From Candidatus Tepidiaquacella proteinivora (lineage in GTDB: Bacteria > Bacteroidota > Ignavibacteria > Tepidaquicellales > Tepidaquicellaceae), in NCBI GenBank assembly GCA_013348845.1, contig CP054675.1, positions 186,001 to 250,000 on the forward strand: a stretch of 64,000 nucleotides of DNA, written 5' to 3'. The position numbers were made by a program, and so were the translations under genes. Below, one piece after another: positions 47,801 to 56,284 of the stretch (the first letter of the stretch is position 1; every line of letters starts with the position of its first letter). The notes under the pieces were generated by a model. It was given only the letters and a program-made list of their open reading frames with translations. It had not been told where the DNA came from and did no database searches.

Positions 47801-48447
47801 TTCGCTTCTTCATTCTTTTTAACCTGTCTTTCGAGCATATTTATATTTCGGTTCTTTTCTCTTATTATGTCATTTATTCTTACAAGTGATTCTCTTATAG
47901 ATTCAAGCCTTTTATAAGTTAAATCCCGATTTTGTTTATAAGAAACTATCCCCGCTGCTTCTTCAAAAAGTTTTCTTCGCTCATTTTTTACGGGAGACAG
48001 AATAGTCTCAACCATCTTTAACTCAATTACGGAATAAGCATCAGGTCCAATACCTGTATCAAGGAATAAATTTCTTATATCCTTTAATCTTACTTTTACA
48101 CCGTTAAGGAAGTATTCAGTCTCTCCGTTTCTGAAGTATCTTCTTGCTATTTTTACTTCTGTGTATTCTGTTGGTAATATTTTTTTACTATTGTCAAATG
48201 TTAAAGCAACTTCAGCTATGCTAAGTGGTTTTCTTGTTCTTGAGCCGTTGAATACGATATCATCGCGTTTTTCGCTTCGCAATATTTTATCTCCCTGTTC
48301 TCCTAATGCCCAGCGGATTGCATCTACTATGTTTGATTTTCCGCAACCATTAGGACCGACAATTGCGGAAACTCCCTCTGCAAATTCTATTTTTACTTTT
48401 TCAGGGAAGGACTTAAAACCAAATATTTCAACTTTCGATAAATACAC
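44827..48447 (-). CDS. smc: SMC, chromosome segregation ATPase
   Basis: This 1206-residue condensin core subunit has the N-terminal Walker A GPNGCGKSNIVDAIRWALGE, a long coiled coil, a hinge (about 510-650, with YNYLILENSNKLFDLIE-like and GDIVTEGVVRAGGKINE segments), a second coiled coil, and the C-terminal signature LSQGEKTLTAIALLF and Walker B CVLDEVDALLDPAN. The length is normal. Partners scpA and scpB are not in the window. The GH2-like gene ends 1 bp upstream; a HAD phosphatase overlaps downstream. Confidence 0.97.
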   Translation of the reverse strand: MYLSKVEIFGFKSFPEKVKIEFAEGVSAIVGPNGCGKSNIVDAIRWALGEQGDKILRSEKRDDIVFNGSRTRKPLSIAEVALTFDNSKKILPTEYTEVKIARRYFRNGETEYFLNGVKVRLKDIRNLFLDTGIGPDAYSVIELKMVETILSPVKNERRKLFEEAAGIVSYKQNRDLTYKRLESIRESLVRINDIIREKNRNINMLERQVKKNEEAKIVFEDLKKLEIITAIAEINFLQNEITSIKENEFHNISLKETLLQKIQQNDSKIDEITEKVKEIENLVIESEKNLNIKKDNVNKLEKEILVLDQQIKHLENDLNRLTNENVNLTENIRNNESRKTILEERIKVLRGTIAISEKSLAEKKNKLDEVIEIISNKKDELTALGIKVKDSMKLLNDKRREYEQYKIKYDTNLDRMKAISMITENNINRQNAYNTEKQKLENELQKIEQEIKKINNNLKTLQEEQNFLKNQIEKLESDYNSIYLDLQRHRTKITHLENMYQNLDDYAEGIRFLIDEKNYKELSTVIDTIIVDSKFKTAIETALGEVSNYLILENSNKLFDLIELLQNEDKGKVTFILNDRLFSERLNYITFSDEGLDFLHLEGVYGFADSLVKCSDKEYEKLIRFLLDEYVIVDNLNLAFKLSKDNYYKFITLDGDIVTEGVVRAGGKINEESLRLGRDEYIRKLKIKEKDYEITLENLKKSISELKEKIKTLNIPEALKVLSEYDKRRSQLSNEISIINFKIDSLNKTIDENNIIYKKLQEENNKLKELLNTKTEEIQIGENESSNLDKEFAFLTDEFDEIEKTYTEYLTDYNSFNMELMKLKNELKNEEATLERVINTIETQSKQLEKNKYSIEKENAELTEKKEKIKNDKELFNELNSEQMEFSKEYEKIKFQLDELREVQNKLNTEQRNNRNQYDRVSQKLIDSQILIREYTIKSEQVYEYILRKYDYKITENDKVDINDNFIEEFINENSEFDIIRAKKRIEELSEKLKKLGGGYQQLVWDSFQEEKDELENIIKQRDDLVESEKQIRKTIERINTEARARFLKVFEQIRENFIKIFKELFHEGDEADLKLVYDTDEEGNVIEDPLEAKIEISAKPRGKRPTSIELLSQGEKTLTAIALLFGIYLIKPSPFCVLDEVDALLDPANLMRFNKMIRKFSSNTQFILITHNERTMEMVDRLYGITMQEPGVTTIVETRFKPVNQ

Positions 48448-48448
48448 T

Positions 48449-51052
48449 TTATATATTATAACTTAAAATTAGACTTAGTATACTTAAAGTATTTTTATAG
48501 AAATATAAATAAAAGAATAAACCACCGGCAGTAATTATATAAAATATTAATCCATAAAGGAAGGCTCTGCCAAAATGATGTTCGAACAAAAACTTAAAGC
48601 CGCTAATCAGTCTGAAGATTGATAACAGATAGCAAATAAAGAACAGAATTAAACTCAATGTAATATAAGTTGTGCTCAGAGTCCCGAGTTTATATATAAT
48701 TATTCCGATGGGTAAGAAAATCAGGTATGGATATAACGACCAAACTGTAACAGCAAATATATTTTTGAAGTTGTATCTTTGCTTCATTATTACCGTGATA
48801 AAAGAAAGTATGAAAATAACAATAAAGATTAGGATTAAACAAAAAAGAGTTACAAAAATTACCGATAAAATAGGATTAGTAAAATAATAAGAGAAAATAA
48901 TTTTTGCTTTGTCTGATGAGAATATATTGGCAAGCAGCATATCAAGATATGGATTCTCCTTGTAAAAATAAAGTATTGATGTTAAATATATACTCACTGA
49001 TGCTGATAACACTAAAGCAAAGAGAACATCATAATAAATAGATAGTATATTCTGTTCTTTAGCATATTGAAAGAAATTAACCGAGCGCGTTAAACAGGAA
49101 AAACTTCTTGATACTGATTCTTTAAAACGGGGTATTCTTGTATAAATAAAAGAAAAGAATATCGAAACAAAAACTCCAAAGAGAATTATAATAAATGATT
49201 TATCTTTTAATATATTCTCTGAACTACCTTCTGAAATTTTCGAAAGGCTCTGGTCGAAATTTAATCTTTTTATAAATACCGCTGATAGTTTCTGATTTCT
49301 GTCAATGTCTAATATTCCGTTTGTATTCAGGTAATAATTATCTGACAGCGGAAAGTTCAAAGGTCTCTGGCTGAACCAATCAGAAAAGGAAGATATGAAT
49401 ATACAGGGGAAATCTTTTGCAAATAAATTGTAAGACTCAACTAAAAATTTAGCCTGATATTCTACTGAATGTCTGTCATTATAACCATTTTTATTATTAT
49501 TATCAATTGGTATTCCGATAAATGAAACAAATACAGGTGGATTATTCGGGGTATTTTCTTTTTTTAATTTATCTTTTATTTCTTCAAGTTTTCCAATACT
49601 GGAAGTTCTTATATTAATTCCCCGTAAATCAGAGAGCTCAAAACACATATCATCATTTATATTGCTTGATGTATAATATACAGGTCTGGAATCGTATTTA
49701 GAAATTGCCTCACGGATTTTTATTAAATATTTCTGTGAAATTTCTTCTGTCACATCGAAATCATTACCTACGCCCCATGCTATTATTGACGGAGCGGTTT
49801 TATCTCTTTTTATTATTGCTTCAATATATTCAGAAGCATTTTTAATATAATCTGACTTATTTAAAATTTTTGAAGGTACTTCATTAAGCGGTATTTCATC
49901 AAAAATATATAACCCGTTACGATTACATACATCTACAATATATGGATGTGCAGGCCTTCCCGGTATGCGCACACAATTAAACCCTAAATCTTTAATTAAA
50001 AGTATATCTTTTTCAATATTCCGATATGTAAATATATTATTATGAAAAGATGCTTCCCCGAAATAATTTATTCCGATTATTTTTACAGGCTCACCTGCAA
50101 CATTTACAAAAGATTTTTTTGAAGGTGAGAATTTAATATCGTTTATACCAAACTCTACTGTGTATTCATCAATTACTTCATTGTCCTGTAAAAGTAATGT
50201 TTTTAATGTGTAAAGTTTCGGATTATTTGGTTTCCAGATAACGGGGCTTCTTATTGAAAGGTCGTTCACTAAATTGTCTAAATGTTGATAATCGGCTATA
50301 TTAACCCTTAGCAAATTGCTTTCAGAAACCGGATTTTCTGTATCATCTGGTTTATATATTTGAGATTTTATATAGAAACTTCCGCCTTCTTTATATTTGG
50401 CTAAATTTCCCGCAAGTAAGGATACTTTGTTTGAAATTCTTGCATAGTTTTCTGATTCTAATTTTATATCCGGTTTCGCATCAAGAATAAACAGCTTTGG
50501 GACTGCAATGATATAAATATCCTGTGTTATACCTGCATTTATCTTTCCATAATTAATCTGATCTTTCAGCGGAATTGTGTTTTTGTAACTTAAATCACTT
50601 GTTAATGTTATTACAATTTCATTGGAGTTCCCGAGAATATTTTCATCTAATGGTGAAATTATAGAAGAAAACCCATAAGGATTTTTCGTTACAAAAGTTC
50701 TGTTGATGTATATTTCAGATTCATAACTAATCCCTTCAGCAACGAGAACGAAAAAGAAATTTTTAAGCGCTGCATCATTAATATTAAAATATCGTTTGAG
50801 CATCAGATTACCTTTATACTCAATTGCTGATGGAACATTTATAGGGCTGAAATTCTTTCCCTCATTTAATGATAAATTCCATTGACCGTTCAGGTCAAGG
50901 AAATATCTTGTTTTGGTTTTAATTACCAATCCTTTATAAGGTATATCCTTTTCTGTTTGCTTTTCGTAAACTGTAATCTGAGTATAACTATTGGTAAAAG
51001 AAAACACCATTAAAACTAATATAAGAATCAGTTTTCTTATACTCTTATACAT
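48449..51052 (-). CDS. GH2-like pseudoenzyme fused to a C-terminal multi-helix membrane domain
   Basis: This protein of about 867 residues has a signal peptide (MYKSIRKLILILVLMVFSF...). It shows the GH2 order: sugar-binding beta domain (FLDLNGQWNLSLNEG), Ig-like domain, and TIM barrel (IIGINYFGEASFHNN, LGFNCVRIPGRPAHP, YIFDEIPL). The acid/base motif, normally GNE, reads GND (near residue 430), and the nucleophile region VFVSFIGIP has Phe where GH2 has Glu, so hydrolysis is unlikely. From about residue 625 on there are six or more membrane helices resembling a Yip1-type domain. ATG 51052 fits the signal peptide best; 51097 is an upstream alternative. It heads the smc-lpxB run. Confidence 0.72.
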   Translation of the reverse strand: MYKSIRKLILILVLMVFSFTNSYTQITVYEKQTEKDIPYKGLVIKTKTRYFLDLNGQWNLSLNEGKNFSPINVPSAIEYKGNLMLKRYFNINDAALKNFFFVLVAEGISYESEIYINRTFVTKNPYGFSSIISPLDENILGNSNEIVITLTSDLSYKNTIPLKDQINYGKINAGITQDIYIIAVPKLFILDAKPDIKLESENYARISNKVSLLAGNLAKYKEGGSFYIKSQIYKPDDTENPVSESNLLRVNIADYQHLDNLVNDLSIRSPVIWKPNNPKLYTLKTLLLQDNEVIDEYTVEFGINDIKFSPSKKSFVNVAGEPVKIIGINYFGEASFHNNIFTYRNIEKDILLIKDLGFNCVRIPGRPAHPYIVDVCNRNGLYIFDEIPLNEVPSKILNKSDYIKNASEYIEAIIKRDKTAPSIIAWGVGNDFDVTEEISQKYLIKIREAISKYDSRPVYYTSSNINDDMCFELSDLRGINIRTSSIGKLEEIKDKLKKENTPNNPPVFVSFIGIPIDNNNKNGYNDRHSVEYQAKFLVESYNLFAKDFPCIFISSFSDWFSQRPLNFPLSDNYYLNTNGILDIDRNQKLSAVFIKRLNFDQSLSKISEGSSENILKDKSFIIILFGVFVSIFFSFIYTRIPRFKESVSRSFSCLTRSVNFFQYAKEQNILSIYYDVLFALVLSASVSIYLTSILYFYKENPYLDMLLANIFSSDKAKIIFSYYFTNPILSVIFVTLFCLILIFIVIFILSFITVIMKQRYNFKNIFAVTVWSLYPYLIFLPIGIIIYKLGTLSTTYITLSLILFFICYLLSIFRLISGFKFLFEHHFGRAFLYGLIFYIITAGGLFFYLYFYKNTLSILSLILSYNI

Positions 51053-51097
51053 ATTTATATTTCCCATAGAAGGGTTATAAATTATATAATCAAACAA

Positions 51098-51348
51098 GTT
51101 ATTAATTTATTATTAAAATAAAAATGTAAATTTTTAATACTAATAATTGAATCTTTTAAACAAATACTTTAAATAGGTATTAAAAAACTAATTGCCCCAT
51201 CCCATCAACTATTTAAAAATTCATAATTATAATTCAGAATTTTAATCTGATTCCTATTATTCAGAACTCATAAAATATAGGAAGGAATTTATCTATTTAA
51301 ACATTTATAATTATTTTACATTTTACAGAATAAGGAGAAAAAAATAAA
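51098..51348. other. Divergent intergenic region, no gene seen
   Basis: This 250-bp AT-rich gap lies between the GH2-like gene (-) and queF (+) and must carry both promoters. I see no ORF or stable hairpin. A good ribosome site AAGGAG lies 13 bp before queF. A short ATTAAAAAACTAA string recalls the tail of a preQ1-I riboswitch, but the stem-loop is absent. Confidence 0.5.
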
Positions 51349-51708
51349 ATGTCAGATAAAATTAACCTTCTGGAAGTATTCGAAAATAAACATCAGTACA
51401 GGGATTATGTAATCGTTCATCAGGCAGATGAATTTACATCTTTATGTCCTCTCACCGGACACCCTGATTTCGGTAAAATAACTATTTCTTATATACCGCT
51501 TAAAAAGTGTATTGAATTGAAGTCCCTGAAATTATATTTGCAGTCATTCAGAAATGACGGTATATTTTATGAAAATATAATAAATGAAATTTTAAATGAC
51601 CTTGTGAAAGTCCTGAAGCCTAAGTGGATTGAAGTGAAAGGAGTATTTTCAGTTCGCGGTGGTATTTTCTCTACTGTTACTGCTTCTTATGGAAAAAAAC
51701 CTAAATAA
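51349..51708 (+). CDS. queF: QueF, NADPH-dependent 7-cyano-7-deazaguanine reductase
   Basis: QueF reduces preQ0 to preQ1 in queuosine synthesis. The 119 residues match the short, unimodular (YkvM-type) form. The catalytic Cys lies in FTSLCPLTGHPDFG, the family Asp follows in the same motif, and the QueF motif region is LKSLKLYLQSFRNDGIFYEN. No other queuosine gene is adjacent. fumC starts 30 bp later. Confidence 0.95.
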   Translation: MSDKINLLEVFENKHQYRDYVIVHQADEFTSLCPLTGHPDFGKITISYIPLKKCIELKSLKLYLQSFRNDGIFYENIINEILNDLVKVLKPKWIEVKGVFSVRGGIFSTVTASYGKKPK

Positions 51709-51738
51709 AATAATTATATAAACAAAATTAATTTAATT

Positions 51739-53130
51739 ATGGAATACAGAATAGAACACGACACAATGGGAGAAGTAAAAGTACCCATTGATAAGTACTG
51801 GGGTGCACAAACCCAGCGTTCATTACAAAACTTTAAAATTGGCAATGAAGTAATGCCAAAGGAAATTATCTATGCTTTTGCAATTCTGAAGAAAGCAGCC
51901 GCAATGGCTAATTTCGATTGCGGAGTCTTACCCGAAGATAAAAAGAAACTCATCTGTCAGGTCTGCGATGAAATACTGGAAGGAAAACTTTACGACCAGT
52001 TCCCGCTTGTCGTATGGCAAACCGGTTCAGGTACGCAGACAAATATGAATGTTAATGAAGTAATTGCCAACAGGGCGCATGTTCTGACAGGTGGAAAACT
52101 TGAAGATAAAAAGAAAGTATTACATCCAAATGATGATGTAAATAAATCTCAATCTTCCAATGATACTTTCCCGACTGCAATGCATATAGCAGCATATAAA
52201 ATCCTGCACGATATAACTATTCCGAAAGTAGAAAAGCTCTTAAAAACCATACAACAGAAATCAAAAGACTTCTGGGATATAGTTAAAATCGGAAGAACGC
52301 ACCTGATGGATGCAACACCTTTAACACTCGGACAGGAATTCTCCGGATATGCTTCGCAGATTGACCACGGCTTGAGAGCATTAAAAAATACTCTTGCACA
52401 CTTATCGGAGCTTGCATTAGGTGGTTCTGCTGTTGGTACTGGTTTGAATGTTCCGAAGAACTACGATGTAATCGTTGCAAAATACATTTCAGATTTAACC
52501 GGTCTTCCATTTAAAACAGCAGAAAACAAATTCGAATCACTCGCAGCACACGATGCAATCGTAGAGTCTTCAGGTGCATTAAAAACTCTTGCATGCAGCT
52601 TAATGAAAATTGCACACGACCTAAGAATGTTAGCATCAGGACCAAGAAGCGGATTAGGTGAAATAATATTCCCGGAAAACGAACCCGGCTCTTCAATTAT
52701 GCCAGGTAAAGTCAATCCAACTCAGGCAGAAGCACTCACTATGGTTTGCGCTCAGGTAGTCGGAAACGATGTTGCAATATCTATCGGCGGAATGAATGGC
52801 CATTTTGAACTGAATGTATTCAAACCGCTAATGATACACAACTTCCTACGCTCTGCAAGATTGCTCGGTGATGCATGCGAATCATTCAACGACAACTGCG
52901 CAGTTGGTATCGTACCAAATTATGAAGTAATAAAAAGACATGTAGAAAATTCACTAATGCTTGTTACCGCTCTAAACCCATACATCGGATACGAAAATGC
53001 AGCAAAAATCGCAAAGAAAGCCCATAAAGAAAACAAAACACTAAGACAGGCAGCAATAGAACTCGGCTTACTAACAGATGAAAAATTCACAGAAATAGTT
53101 GACCCAAAGAAAATGGTAGGCAATTTGTAA
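51739..53130 (+). CDS. fumC: FumC, class II fumarate hydratase
   Basis: FumC interconverts fumarate and malate in the TCA cycle. The 463 residues have [50 protein letters not shown], and the signature [16 protein letters not shown] with the catalytic Ser loop. By eye it uses more C- and G-ending codons than its neighbours, perhaps because it is highly expressed. It is the last core gene before the restriction island. Confidence 0.96.
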   Translation: MEYRIEHDTMGEVKVPIDKYWGAQTQRSLQNFKIGNEVMPKEIIYAFAILKKAAAMANFDCGVLPEDKKKLICQVCDEILEGKLYDQFPLVVWQTGSGTQTNMNVNEVIANRAHVLTGGKLEDKKKVLHPNDDVNKSQSSNDTFPTAMHIAAYKILHDITIPKVEKLLKTIQQKSKDFWDIVKIGRTHLMDATPLTLGQEFSGYASQIDHGLRALKNTLAHLSELALGGSAVGTGLNVPKNYDVIVAKYISDLTGLPFKTAENKFESLAAHDAIVESSGALKTLACSLMKIAHDLRMLASGPRSGLGEIIFPENEPGSSIMPGKVNPTQAEALTMVCAQVVGNDVAISIGGMNGHFELNVFKPLMIHNFLRSARLLGDACESFNDNCAVGIVPNYEVIKRHVENSLMLVTALNPYIGYENAAKIAKKAHKENKTLRQAAIELGLLTDEKFTEIVDPKKMVGNL

Positions 53131-53292
53131 TAAGTTTATTTCTGATAGAAATTAATTATGAGATAAAACTGGGAAAATAGAGTGAATATAATATTGAAGC
53201 TTGAAATTTTATATTTTTAGAAATTGAGAATTTTTTAGATTTTGAAGCAAATAATAAAATCTTAACTTATGTAAAGTATTTAATAATGTAAA

Positions 53293-54828
53293 ATGGCAAA
53301 AACAAAATCAAAAGGTGCGAACTTAGGTTTTGAGCAAAAACTCTGGCAAGCAGCAGATAAACTGAGAAGTAATATGGACGCTGCAGAATACAAACATGTT
53401 GTTCTTGGACTGATTTTTTTAAAATACATTTCTGATGCTTTTAATGAAGTTTATGAAGAGGTAAAAAAAGATCCTCTTTCTGATCCCGAAGACAGAGATG
53501 AATATATTGCAAGGAGAGTTTTCTGGGTCCCTAAGGAAGCCCGTTGGGATTATCTTCAGTCAAATGCTAAAAAATCAGAGATTGGTGAGATTATAGATAC
53601 TGCGATGGAAGACATTGAAAGGGACAACCCGTCACTTAAAGGAGTTCTTCCGAAAAATTATGCTCGACCAGCTTTGAATAAAGAGCGATTAGGAGAACTG
53701 ATTGATTTAATCGGAACAATAGGTTTAGGCGATAAGGAAAATAAAAGCAAGGATATATTAGGAAGAGTTTATGAGTATTTTCTTGGACAATTTGCAGATG
53801 CTGAAGGAAAGAAAGGAGGACAATTTTACACTCCAAGAAGTATTGTTCAATTGCTTGTAGAAATGCTTGAGCCATACAAAGGAAGGATATTTGATCCCTG
53901 CTGTGGCTCAGGAGGAATGTTTGTTCAGAGCGAAAAATTCATAGAGGCACACGGCGGAAGAATAGGCGATATTTCTATTTATGGACAGGAAAGCAACCAG
54001 ACCACCTGGCGTTTGTGCAAAATGAATTTAGCTATCAGAGGAATTGATGCAAATATTAAATGGGGTGATTCTTTTCATGATGATCAGTTTAAGGATTTAA
54101 AAGCAGATTTTATTTTAGCGAATCCTCCTTTTAATGACAGTGACTGGAGAGGAGAACAACTACAAGATGATGTGCGCTGGAAATTCGGAGTTCCCCCTAA
54201 AGGCAATGCCAACTTTGCGTGGGTTCAGCACTTTATCCACCATTTATCACCTATAGGAACTGCAGGTTTTGTTCTTGCCAACGGCTCTTTAAGCTCTATG
54301 ACTTCCAACGAAGGAGACATAAGAAAAAAAATTGTAGAAGCGGACCTGGTTGATTGCATCGTTGCTTTACCTTCTCAATTATTCTATAACACAATGATTC
54401 CTGCGTGTTTGTGGTTTGTTTCAAGAGACAAAAAAAATCATAAATTCAAAAACAGACAAGAAAAAGTTCTATTTATTGATGCAAGAAAAATGGGTGTGAT
54501 GATTGACCGAAGACACAAAGAACTTACAGACGAAGAAATAAAGAAAATCGCAGACACCTATCATGCCTGGCGGGGAGAAAATGGTCTTGAATACAAAGAC
54601 ATTCCCGGATTCTGCAAGTGTGCTACAATAGAAGAAATCAGAAAACACGACCATATCTTAACCCCCGGCCGTTATGTCGGCACCGTAGAAGAGGAAGAAG
54701 ACAACGAGGCATTCGAAGAAAAGATGAAAAGATTAACAACCGAGCTTGCAAAACAAATGGAAGAAGGAAAAAAATTAAATAAAGAAATAAAAAGAAATCT
54801 GGAAAGTATTGGATGGAAGATAGAATAA
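53293..54828 (+). CDS. hsdM: HsdM, type I restriction-modification DNA methyltransferase
   Basis: HsdM is the N6-adenine methyltransferase subunit of a type I system. The 511 residues show the N-terminal helical domain ([23 protein letters not shown]), [16 protein letters not shown], motif [12 protein letters not shown] (about residues 200-210) and catalytic motif IV NPPF (277-280). The C-terminal tail is a charged helix. A Schlafen-type gene starts 1 bp after its stop, so the unit order is hsdM, accessory genes, hsdS, hsdR. Confidence 0.96.
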   Translation: MAKTKSKGANLGFEQKLWQAADKLRSNMDAAEYKHVVLGLIFLKYISDAFNEVYEEVKKDPLSDPEDRDEYIARRVFWVPKEARWDYLQSNAKKSEIGEIIDTAMEDIERDNPSLKGVLPKNYARPALNKERLGELIDLIGTIGLGDKENKSKDILGRVYEYFLGQFADAEGKKGGQFYTPRSIVQLLVEMLEPYKGRIFDPCCGSGGMFVQSEKFIEAHGGRIGDISIYGQESNQTTWRLCKMNLAIRGIDANIKWGDSFHDDQFKDLKADFILANPPFNDSDWRGEQLQDDVRWKFGVPPKGNANFAWVQHFIHHLSPIGTAGFVLANGSLSSMTSNEGDIRKKIVEADLVDCIVALPSQLFYNTMIPACLWFVSRDKKNHKFKNRQEKVLFIDARKMGVMIDRRHKELTDEEIKKIADTYHAWRGENGLEYKDIPGFCKCATIEEIRKHDHILTPGRYVGTVEEEEDNEAFEEKMKRLTTELAKQMEEGKKLNKEIKRNLESIGWKIE

Positions 54829-54829
54829 T

Positions 54830-56284
54830 ATGAATAACGATTTGAAAAGTAAAATAGAACAATTACTTAAAAAAGGCGAAGGGATTACTCTTGAGTTTAA
54901 AGAATGTAAAAAAGGTGTTCCCAAAAGCCTTTATGAAACTATCTGTGCTTTTCTTAATAGATATGGTGGCGAGATATTATTAGGGGTAAATGATAAAGGA
55001 AGAATTACAGGAATTAATTATATCGAAACAATAAAAAAAGAAATCATTACCACCATAAATAATCCTCAAAAAATCAGTCCTCCGGTTTATCTGGCAATTG
55101 ATGAAGTTGTAATAGAAAAGAAAAAAATTCTTTATTTATATGTGCCTCAAAGTTCACAGATGCATTCGTGCAATGGCAGAATATTTGACAGAAATGAAGA
55201 TGCAGATCTGGATATTACTGGCAATCAGTCGCTTATTTCACAAATCTTTTTAAATAAACAAAGTCAATATTCTGAAAATACCATTTATCCTTATTGTGAA
55301 CTTTCTGATTTAAGAGAAGATTTAATTGAGAAAGCTCGTAAACTTGCTGTTATCAAAGATGGCATCCACCCTTGGAAAAATTTGACTAATGTTGAATTGC
55401 TAATAAGTTCCAGATTATATATGAAAGACCTTAAAACAGGAAAGGAGGGTTTTACACTCGCCTGTATTTTGCTTTTTGGAAAAGACGAGACAATTCTTTC
55501 GGTCGTTCCCCACCATAAAACAGACCTGATCGTAAGACGAATTAATCTTAACAGATACGATGATCGAGACGATGTGCGAACCAATCTTATTGAAAGTTTT
55601 GACAGAATAATGACATTCAGTGAAAAACACCTGCCAGATCCCTTCTATTTAGAGGGTAGCCAGAGATTCAGTTTACGAAACCAAATTATGAGAGAAATTG
55701 CATCCAATGTTTTAATTCACAGAGAATATATGAATGCATATCCAGCCAAAATTATTATCGAAAAGAATAGAATCTTTTGTGAAAATGCCAACAGACCACA
55801 TTTCAGAGGGAGCATATCTTTAAAAGATTTCACCCCCTTTCCTAAAAATCCTACAATTGCAAGAATGTTTAAAGAAATAGGGCTGGCAGATGAACTTGGC
55901 TCTGGTGTAAGGAATCTGCTTAAATATGTAAAAATATATTCAGGAAAAGAACCTATTTTTATAGAGGATGATATTTTTAAAATTATCGTTCCGCTTAGAG
56001 AAGACTTGTTTGAAAAAATAACAGAAGATAAAAGTTCCCAGAAAAGTTCCCAGAAAAGTTCCCAGAAAGTTATTGATCTAATCAAAGAAAATAAACAGAT
56101 AACTATTTTAGAAATATCATCAAAATTAGGTATAAGTGATAGGGCAGTAAAAAAGATTATCTCTAAATTAAAGCAACAGGGCAAACTAAAGAGAATAGGA
56201 CCAGACAAAGGTGGATATTGGGAAACAAAATTTTTAGATGATGAAATACAAAACTATAAAAGAAAATCAAAACACAGAATTTAA
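54830..56284 (+). CDS. Schlafen/AlbA_2-domain protein with HATPase-like and winged-helix parts (copy 1)
   Basis: This 484-residue protein has an N-terminal AlbA_2 (Schlafen-like) domain with LEFKECKKGVPKSLYETICAFLNRYGGEILLGVNDKGRITGI. A middle/C-terminal domain resembles the HATPase_c_4 region of RecG-like proteins (REIASNVLIHREYMNAYPAKIIIEKN, GLADELGSGVRNLLKYVK), and a winged helix follows (ITILEISSKLGISDRAVKKIISKLKQ). A Lys-Ser-Ser-Gln repeat links the last two parts. Such proteins often accompany type I systems; they may bind nucleic acid or regulate. It overlaps the next, related gene by 47 bp. Confidence 0.82.
   Translation: MNNDLKSKIEQLLKKGEGITLEFKECKKGVPKSLYETICAFLNRYGGEILLGVNDKGRITGINYIETIKKEIITTINNPQKISPPVYLAIDEVVIEKKKILYLYVPQSSQMHSCNGRIFDRNEDADLDITGNQSLISQIFLNKQSQYSENTIYPYCELSDLREDLIEKARKLAVIKDGIHPWKNLTNVELLISSRLYMKDLKTGKEGFTLACILLFGKDETILSVVPHHKTDLIVRRINLNRYDDRDDVRTNLIESFDRIMTFSEKHLPDPFYLEGSQRFSLRNQIMREIASNVLIHREYMNAYPAKIIIEKNRIFCENANRPHFRGSISLKDFTPFPKNPTIARMFKEIGLADELGSGVRNLLKYVKIYSGKEPIFIEDDIFKIIVPLREDLFEKITEDKSSQKSSQKSSQKVIDLIKENKQITILEISSKLGISDRAVKKIISKLKQQGKLKRIGPDKGGYWETKFLDDEIQNYKRKSKHRI
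56030..56065 (+). repeat. Three tandem 12-bp repeats inside Schlafen-like copy 1
   Basis: The unit AAAAGTTCCCAG occurs three times without a gap, coding for repeated K-S-S-Q. The unit length is a multiple of three, so slippage would change linker length but not frame. Confidence 0.95.

Noticed and set aside
51160-51180. Possible preQ1 riboswitch upstream of queF
   Set aside because: Only the A-rich tail resembles it; the required stem-loop with a C-rich pairing segment is missing.
52461-52715. Open frames opposite fumC
   Set aside because: They lie in a highly conserved region of fumC and show no protein family features.
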